A stretch of DNA of 10,396 bases, taken from assembly GCA_030591305.1 (NCBI GenBank), contig JAUVBI010000096.1, positions 1 through 10,396 of the forward strand, given 5' to 3'. The notes under the pieces were generated by a model that did no database searches, was not told the DNA's origin, and was given only the letters and a program-made list of their open reading frames with translations. The DNA comes from Pseudomonadota bacterium. GTDB lineage: Bacteria > Pseudomonadota > Gammaproteobacteria > Pseudomonadales > Halieaceae. The first letter of the stretch is position 1, and each line of letters opens with the position of its first letter. Made by a program: the position numbers and the translations under genes. Positions 5,646 through 10,396 of the stretch are shown piece after piece.

Positions 5646-6098
5646 GATTTGATCGTAGGGCTGTTCCACCTCCCAATCGCTCTCGCGACGCCCATTTTTC
5701 ACACGGCGATCCTGCTTTGAGGTGTATTCATAAAATTCACTCTTGATGCCGTAGAGAGCACGCCGGCCCCCATCATCGTCGCGCCGGTCCTGGTGATGAA
5801 GATACTTGCACTTGCATCGCTCTGATGATGTGCAGTCCGCCAGCGGCAGTTGGGGGACATCCTCAACCAGAAAGCGCTGATCCTTAAGCGCTTCCACGGC
5901 CGCACAATTCCCCGCACCGGAGCGGCAGGAAATCGCATGGTAGGGCAGTCTTTCGCGAACGGCGCTCTCCGCCGTCTTTTTTGTCACCCGGCCGGGTCGG
6001 CTGTTTGCAGCCAGGGCTGCCGGTTTAGGCATGATCAGGCCCCTCAAAAGCACAATGGCAGCAATAACACCTATAACAATCAGCGTTGTCTGGATCAT
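5643..6098 (-). CDS. Uncharacterised membrane-anchored Cys-rich protein with paired DRR/GRR motifs
   Basis: This is a 151-residue protein. Residues 4-22 form one hydrophobic N-terminal anchor, and the rest is soluble and charged. Cysteines at 58, 65, 89, 95 and 97 (including C-K-C) could bind metal or form disulphides. The pattern Q-D-R-R, a few residues, G-R-R occurs twice (103-113 and 129-138), around a conserved-looking Y-G-I-K-S-E-F-Y-E-Y stretch. I recognise this as a type of conserved hypothetical protein in gammaproteobacteria but know no function. The ATG at 6098 is well supported by AAGGAGG nine bases upstream. It is divergent from the DUF6316 gene, and two CRP-like sites lie in the shared upstream region. 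Confidence 0.7.
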   Translation of the reverse strand: MIQTTLIVIGVIAAIVLLRGLIMPKPAALAANSRPGRVTKKTAESAVRERLPYHAISCRSGAGNCAAVEALKDQRFLVEDVPQLPLADCTSSERCKCKYLHHQDRRDDDGGRRALYGIKSEFYEYTSKQDRRVKNGRRESDWEVEQPYDQI

Positions 6099-6276
6099 GG
6101 ATACTTTCCTCCTTGTTTTTGTTTTTTAATCCCGGGGTGGCTCTCCCCTATTTGAGTCTAGTAATAAATCGCCAATTTTGGACAAGTGATTTTCATCAAT
6201 ATCGGCAACATATCAGTATCCCTGCAGGCTTTTATACCACCCTACAACTGCACGGCACCGCGCTATCAGTGGGAAC

Positions 6277-6292
6277 TGTGATCGGCGTCACG
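6277..6292 (+). promoter_or_regulatory. CRP-like site 2 (TGTGA-N6-TCACG)
   Basis: TGTGATCGGCGTCACG has both CRP half sites with the six-base spacer. With its flanks (preceding C, following GTTCG) it matches site 1 at 18 of 22 positions. It lies about 180 bases upstream of the Cys-rich gene's start and about 140 upstream of the DUF6316 start. Confidence 0.45.
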
Positions 6293-6341
6293 GTTCGCGC
6301 TTCACGGCTGGAATATTGATCCGCTAATTTATCTGTCAATA

Positions 6342-6357
6342 TGTGAGACGCGTCACG
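6342..6357 (+). promoter_or_regulatory. CRP-like site 3 (TGTGA-N6-TCACG)
   Basis: TGTGAGACGCGTCACG is followed by GTTTG. It is centred about 42 bases before the candidate -10 TAAACT and about 80 bases before the DUF6316 ATG. That is a reasonable place for an activator of the rightward gene. Confidence 0.42.
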
Positions 6358-6430
6358 GTTTGAATTCCACAACAGCGCAGTCTTCAGCTAAACTTTGCTC
6401 TTGTTCAACTGAGTGATAACAACGTTAACC

Positions 6431-6655
6431 ATGACTAGAAAACGCATAAGCGATCCGCCGGGAGCGCGCACCCGATACCGTACAAACCGATTTGTCCAGG
6501 AAGGCAAAAGTTGGTATTTCTGCACCAGGGAAGGCACCATAGAGGGGCCATTTGAGGGTGAGTCTAGAGCCTCTGAAGGGCTGCGGGTCTATCTGCAGGT
6601 TTTGAATCTGAATCTTTTGACCGCCGATTCCGGCCTCACGATAGCGAGCACCTAG
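6431..6655 (+). CDS. DUF6316-like small protein
   Basis: This 74-residue protein has the core R-T-N-R-F (18-22), W-Y-F-C-T-R-E-G (28-35), G-P-F (39-41) and a following helix ending L-R-V-Y-L (51-55). These are features I associate with DUF6316 proteins of Pseudomonas-like gammaproteobacteria. Their function is unknown. The N-terminus is basic and there is no signal peptide or membrane segment, so it is probably cytoplasmic. The ATG at 6431 is preferred over an in-frame GTG at 6413, though neither has a clear ribosome site. The residues after 60 are less typical of the family. It converges on purA. Confidence 0.6.
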   Translation: MTRKRISDPPGARTRYRTNRFVQEGKSWYFCTREGTIEGPFEGESRASEGLRVYLQVLNLNLLTADSGLTIAST

Positions 6656-6672
6656 AACCGGCGTACCCGGAA

Positions 6673-6699
6673 GCGACCCACTTTAGCGAGTGAGGTCGC
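6673..6699. terminator. Hairpin between the convergent DUF6316 and purA genes
   Basis: GCGACC and GGTCGC form a six-base stem, and after a one-base bulge CAC/GTG extends it around an eight-base loop. Its place between two convergent genes suggests a shared terminator, but no T-run follows on either strand. It could also be a transcript-end stabiliser. Confidence 0.35.
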
Positions 6700-6719
6700 G
6701 GACAAAGGCGCGCGGCCTG

Positions 6720-8039
<1,320 letters not shown>

Positions 8040-8048
8040 TCAGTTTCT

Positions 8049-8075
8049 AACTATGGAGTCATAACTATGGGGTCA
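8049..8075. repeat. Imperfect tandem direct repeat next to the palindrome
   Basis: AACTATGGAGTCA (8049-8061) and AACTATGGGGTCA (8063-8075) differ at one base and are separated by one base. The second copy runs into the palindrome's left end (GGGGTCA). This could be a slippage duplication or a trace of element insertion. Confidence 0.5.
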
Positions 8076-8138
8076 GGTCTAGCATTGAAGCATCAATTGG
8101 AATATTCCAATTGATGCTTCAATGCTAGACCTGACCCC
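8069..8138. repeat. Perfect 70-base palindrome (REP/MITE-like) overlapping the end of hisZ
   Basis: Two 35-base arms are exactly complementary with no loop, centred between 8103 and 8104. The outer ends read GGGGTCAGGTCTAGC and its complement GCTAGACCTGACCCC; the centre is TTGGAATATTCCAA. Such perfect, non-coding palindromes with GGGGTCAGG ends fit a dispersed REP- or MITE-type element. It lies in the hisZ-purA gap and its right arm is read as the last codons of hisZ. In RNA it would form a very stable hairpin. No T-run follows, so classical termination is not indicated. Confidence 0.75.
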
Positions 8139-9303
8139 GCTGGAGTGCTTGTACGTGCCACTGGCCGGCTTCCAATACTAATTCCTGATCGCAGCGGGGA
8201 TTCGCTTCGTCACCCAGGGCGTTGATAACAATCTCTCCGGCGGCGCGCAATGCATTTACTTTGGCTGCCAGTGCCGGGTCGTCTGCATCCGGCATGCTGA
8301 TCGCGCCCTGCCCTGCGCCGGTGGCCGGTAGTAAGGTCATCAGCGCCTTGAGGTCCGTGGCGAAACCGGTGGCGGGCCTGGCCCGGCCAAATACCGCGCC
8401 CACGTCATTGTAGCGTCCGCCATTGGCCAGGGCCTGGCCATGGCCGGGCACGTAAGCGGCGAACACGATGCCCGTGTGGTAGTGGTAACCACGCAGTTCG
8501 GCCAGGTCAAAATAGATGTCCGGGTCGGGGCGCTGGCGGCGGATGGCGGCGGCCACTTGCTGCAGCGCGTCTACTGCCGGGAGTGCCGCCGGAACCTTCT
8601 CGGTAAACAGTTCACGGGCTTTGGCCAGCACCGTTTCATCGCCGTGCAGGCGCACCAGGGCGATAATCAGGTCGGCAATATCCTGTTCCTCGCCCACCAG
8701 CGCCAACTGCAGGTCGGGTACGGACTTACGTTGCAGGGCATCAAATACGGTTTTTTCCTGATCTGAGCTGAGATTCGCTGTGGCCAATACAGCCTCATAT
8801 ATACCCACGTGACCCAGATCCAGGGTGATATCGGTAAGGCCGGCCGTTTCCAGGGTGGCCAACATCAGGCGTACAACTTCCACATCCGCCGCCAGGCTGT
8901 TGTCGCCGTACAGCTCCGCGCCCAATTGAATGGGAGAGCGTGACGCCATCAGTGATTTGGGACGGGTGTGCAGGGTTGAGCCGGCGTAGCACAGGCGGGT
9001 GACGCCCTGTTCGGCCAGGCTGTGGGCGTCTATACGCGCCACCTGGGGAGTAATATCGGCGCGCACACCCATAGTGCGGCCGCTGAACTGATCGGTGAGT
9101 TTAAAAGTGAGCAGATCCAGGTCCTGCCCCAGGCCGATCAGCAGAGATTCGGTGAATTCCATCAGGGGTGGAATCACCAACTGGTAGCCCCAGCTGCGAT
9201 AAAGGTCCAGCAGTTGGCGACGCAGGCGCTCGACCAGATCCGCCTGGGCGGGAAGGACTTCTTCCACCCCGTCGGGGAGTTGCCAGCGATCAACCGTAGT
9301 CAT
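8125..9303 (-). CDS. hisZ: ATP phosphoribosyltransferase regulatory subunit
   Basis: HisZ is a histidyl-tRNA-synthetase paralogue that partners the short form of HisG, the first enzyme of histidine synthesis, and confers histidine feedback control. The 392 residues show RADITPQVAR (81-90), the motif-2-like region around L104-C-Y-A-G-S-T-L-H-T-R-P, LAELRGYHYHTGIVF (267-281), GGRYND (295-300) and ATGFATDLKAL (311-321). The length is typical of the family, and there is no synthetase anticodon-binding domain. Position between DUF2065 and purA is the usual gammaproteobacterial one. Anomaly: the last four codons (R-G-Q-V) and the TAG come from the palindrome's right arm, so the natural C-terminus was replaced by the repeat, probably harmlessly. 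The start is ATG 9303. Confidence 0.95.
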   Translation of the reverse strand: MTTVDRWQLPDGVEEVLPAQADLVERLRRQLLDLYRSWGYQLVIPPLMEFTESLLIGLGQDLDLLTFKLTDQFSGRTMGVRADITPQVARIDAHSLAEQGVTRLCYAGSTLHTRPKSLMASRSPIQLGAELYGDNSLAADVEVVRLMLATLETAGLTDITLDLGHVGIYEAVLATANLSSDQEKTVFDALQRKSVPDLQLALVGEEQDIADLIIALVRLHGDETVLAKARELFTEKVPAALPAVDALQQVAAAIRRQRPDPDIYFDLAELRGYHYHTGIVFAAYVPGHGQALANGGRYNDVGAVFGRARPATGFATDLKALMTLLPATGAGQGAISMPDADDPALAAKVNALRAAGEIVINALGDEANPRCDQELVLEAGQWHVQALQRGQV

Positions 9304-9321
9304 GTTTGGGGCCTGTCAACA

Positions 9322-9513
9322 CTAGTGTACTAAATACAGTAAAACGACCCCGAACAGCATACTGCCCAGGCCGACATTGCGAATCGCACGGTCATTCATC
9401 TGCTCCACCATGGCCAGCATATTGCGCCAACGGTTAGGGCTGATAAAGGGCAGCATGCCTTCGATAATAAATACCAGTGCGATGGCGATGGGAAGCACCT
9501 GCCATAAATCCAC
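9322..9513 (-). CDS. DUF2065 (YjeT-type) small membrane protein
   Basis: This 63-residue protein has two hydrophobic segments (about 6-23 and 46-62) flanking a polar loop with P26-N-R-W-R-N and R42-A-I-R-N-V-G. That is the DUF2065 pattern: an inner-membrane protein of unknown function normally encoded just after hflC. The GTG start at 9513 is supported by GGGAGGAAT directly upstream. It ends 18 bases before the hisZ start, so the two are probably co-transcribed. The tight link to hflKC suggests, but does not prove, a role near the FtsH membrane protease. Confidence 0.9.
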   Translation of the reverse strand: MDLWQVLPIAIALVFIIEGMLPFISPNRWRNMLAMVEQMNDRAIRNVGLGSMLFGVVLLYLVH

Positions 9514-9630
9514 AATTCCTCCCGCTCTATCTAATCAGCCACGCAAAGTTTATCCTGCTACACCGGGCACAAAAAAACCGCAGGTTCAACGCTTGCTTAC
9601 AAACGCCGGGTCCCACGGTTAACCAGTTCT

Positions 9631-9665
9631 ATCACAGGCACTTTGGTCAATACCTGTGATTTTTT
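9631..9665 (+). terminator. Rho-independent-type hairpin between hflC and DUF2065, facing right
   Basis: ATCACAGG (9631-9638) and CCTGTGAT (9653-9660) form an eight-base stem with a 14-base loop, followed by a T-run to 9665 on the plus strand. Read leftward, in the direction of the genes, the T-run becomes an A-run before the stem. As a terminator it would therefore stop rightward, antisense transcription heading into the 3' end of hflC. On the sense transcript it is simply a hairpin just after the hflC stop. Confidence 0.4.
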
Positions 9666-9670
9666 GTGGG

Positions 9671-10396
9671 TCACTTGCCGCCGCGGGAATCCTTCAGGTA
9701 GCGAAAGAACTCGCTGTCCGGCTGTATCAGCATGATATCACTGTGGCCCTGGAAGGCATCCTGGTAGGCCCGCAGGCTACGGGTGAAGGAGTAGAACTCC
9801 GGGTCCTGGTTGAAGGCGTCGGCATAGACCCTGGTGGCGGTGGCATCACCTTCACCGCGGATCAGTTCTGAGTCACGGTAGGCGTTGGCCTGGATCACCG
9901 TCACTTCACGGTCCGCAGCAGCGCGAATACCTTCCGCCAACTCCTGGCCCTGGGAGCGATGCTCACGGGCCTCCTTCTCGCGCTCGGCGTTCATGCGCTG
10001 GTACACCGACTCGGATACATCCGGCGGCAGGTCGATCTGCTTCACCCGTACATCCACCACTTCCACCCCCAGCTCTTCCTGGGCGACGATGGTGAGTTCG
10101 GCGGTGAGGTCTTCCATCAGTTGCTCACGTTCACCGCTCACCACCTCCTGCACCGTACGCACGGCGACCTGGTTGCGCAGGCCGTTGTTGATACGCTGGG
10201 CCAGCAGGCCCATGGCACGGGATTCCTCACCGTTGGTCGCGGTGTAGAACTTGGCGGTATCGGCCACCTTGAACTTGGCGTAGGAATCCACAATCAGGGC
10301 TTTCTTCTCCTGGGTGAAGAAGCGCTCCGGCTGCGAATCCACGGTCAGTATGCGGCCGTCGAACTTGCGTACACTGTTCACAAAAGGGTACTTGAC
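9671..10396 (-). CDS. hflC: HflC, band-7/SPFH membrane protein, C-terminal part (5' end outside window)
   Basis: HflC forms, with HflK, the large periplasm-facing HflKC assembly that surrounds the FtsH protease in the inner membrane and modulates its access to substrates. The frame is open to the window edge and begins V-K-Y-P-F-V-N-S-V-R-K-F-D, so 241 residues are visible and a GTG at 10381 is internal. Seen are the SPFH core (VRKFDGRILTVD, ALIVDSYAKFKV), ELGVEVVDVRVKQIDLP, then the helical REKEAREHRSQGQELAEGIR and the family's EGDATATRVYADAFNQDPEFY, and a short tail ending RGGK. The N-terminal transmembrane helix lies outside. It is first in the leftward run hflC - DUF2065 - hisZ - purA. 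Confidence 0.95.
   Translation of the reverse strand, partial: VKYPFVNSVRKFDGRILTVDSQPERFFTQEKKALIVDSYAKFKVADTAKFYTATNGEESRAMGLLAQRINNGLRNQVAVRTVQEVVSGEREQLMEDLTAELTIVAQEELGVEVVDVRVKQIDLPPDVSESVYQRMNAEREKEAREHRSQGQELAEGIRAAADREVTVIQANAYRDSELIRGEGDATATRVYADAFNQDPEFYSFTRSLRAYQDAFQGHSDIMLIQPDSEFFRYLKDSRGGK

Larger units (their letters stand above)
6099..6430. promoter_or_regulatory. Divergent regulatory region between the Cys-rich gene and the DUF6316 gene
   Basis: No coding frame here is convincing. The region contains two CRP-like palindromes 65 bases apart (6277 and 6342) in the same orientation. A TAAACT (6389-6394) could be a -10 element for the rightward gene, but no good -35 stands at the right distance, as would be expected of an activator-dependent promoter. 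Confidence 0.4.

Noticed and set aside
8125..9303. Histidyl-tRNA synthetase instead of HisZ
   Set aside because: The C-terminal anticodon-binding domain is absent, and length and position beside purA fit HisZ.
9560..9620. Leftward terminator from CGTTTG-TAAG-CAAGCG and the following T-run
   Set aside because: The stem is short with a G-T pair, and the T-run is about 15 bases away from it.

Overview
The window looks like a chromosomal segment of a gammaproteobacterium, probably a marine or environmental one. The right third carries the conserved, leftward gene order hflC - DUF2065 - hisZ - purA. This order, the GC-rich codon use, and the THxN-type and DUF6316-type proteins all point that way. 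The exact genus cannot be read from the sequence.

Layout, left to right. (1) 1-158: the tail of a small membrane-anchored coiled-coil protein, cut by the window edge. (2) 277-3810: a broken lasso-peptide (RiPP) locus. A rightward asparagine-synthetase-like lasso cyclase (277-2106) converges, six bases apart, on a leftward 53-residue precursor peptide (2113-2274) with a textbook lasso leader. Further right on the minus strand are an HPr-kinase-like precursor kinase (2429-3340), a 51-codon stump of the B2 leader peptidase (3337-3492), and a second, easily missed 59-residue precursor candidate (3631-3810). (3) 4013-5002: a secreted THxN-family protein, preceded by regulatory-looking DNA. (4) 5290-5590: a frameshifted relic of a second asparagine-synthetase/lasso-cyclase gene on the minus strand. 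(5) 5643-6655: a Cys-rich membrane-anchored protein and a divergent DUF6316 gene. Their shared upstream region holds two CRP-like palindromes, and a third copy lies upstream of the THxN gene. (6) 6720-10396: purA, hisZ, a DUF2065 gene and the 3' part of hflC, all leftward. A perfect 70-base palindrome sits at the end of hisZ and supplies its stop codon.

In an intact lasso pathway, an RRE protein (B1) holds the leader, a cysteine protease (B2) cuts it, and the cyclase joins the core N-terminus to an Asp or Glu side chain. An HprK-like kinase may phosphorylate the precursor. Here cyclase, kinase and two precursors are readable, B2 is a stump, and no B1, transporter or isopeptidase is visible. 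The AT-richer cyclase/precursor-1 block and the GC-richer kinase/B2/precursor-2 block look like pieces of different history. The locus is either decaying, completed by genes elsewhere, or served by another protease.
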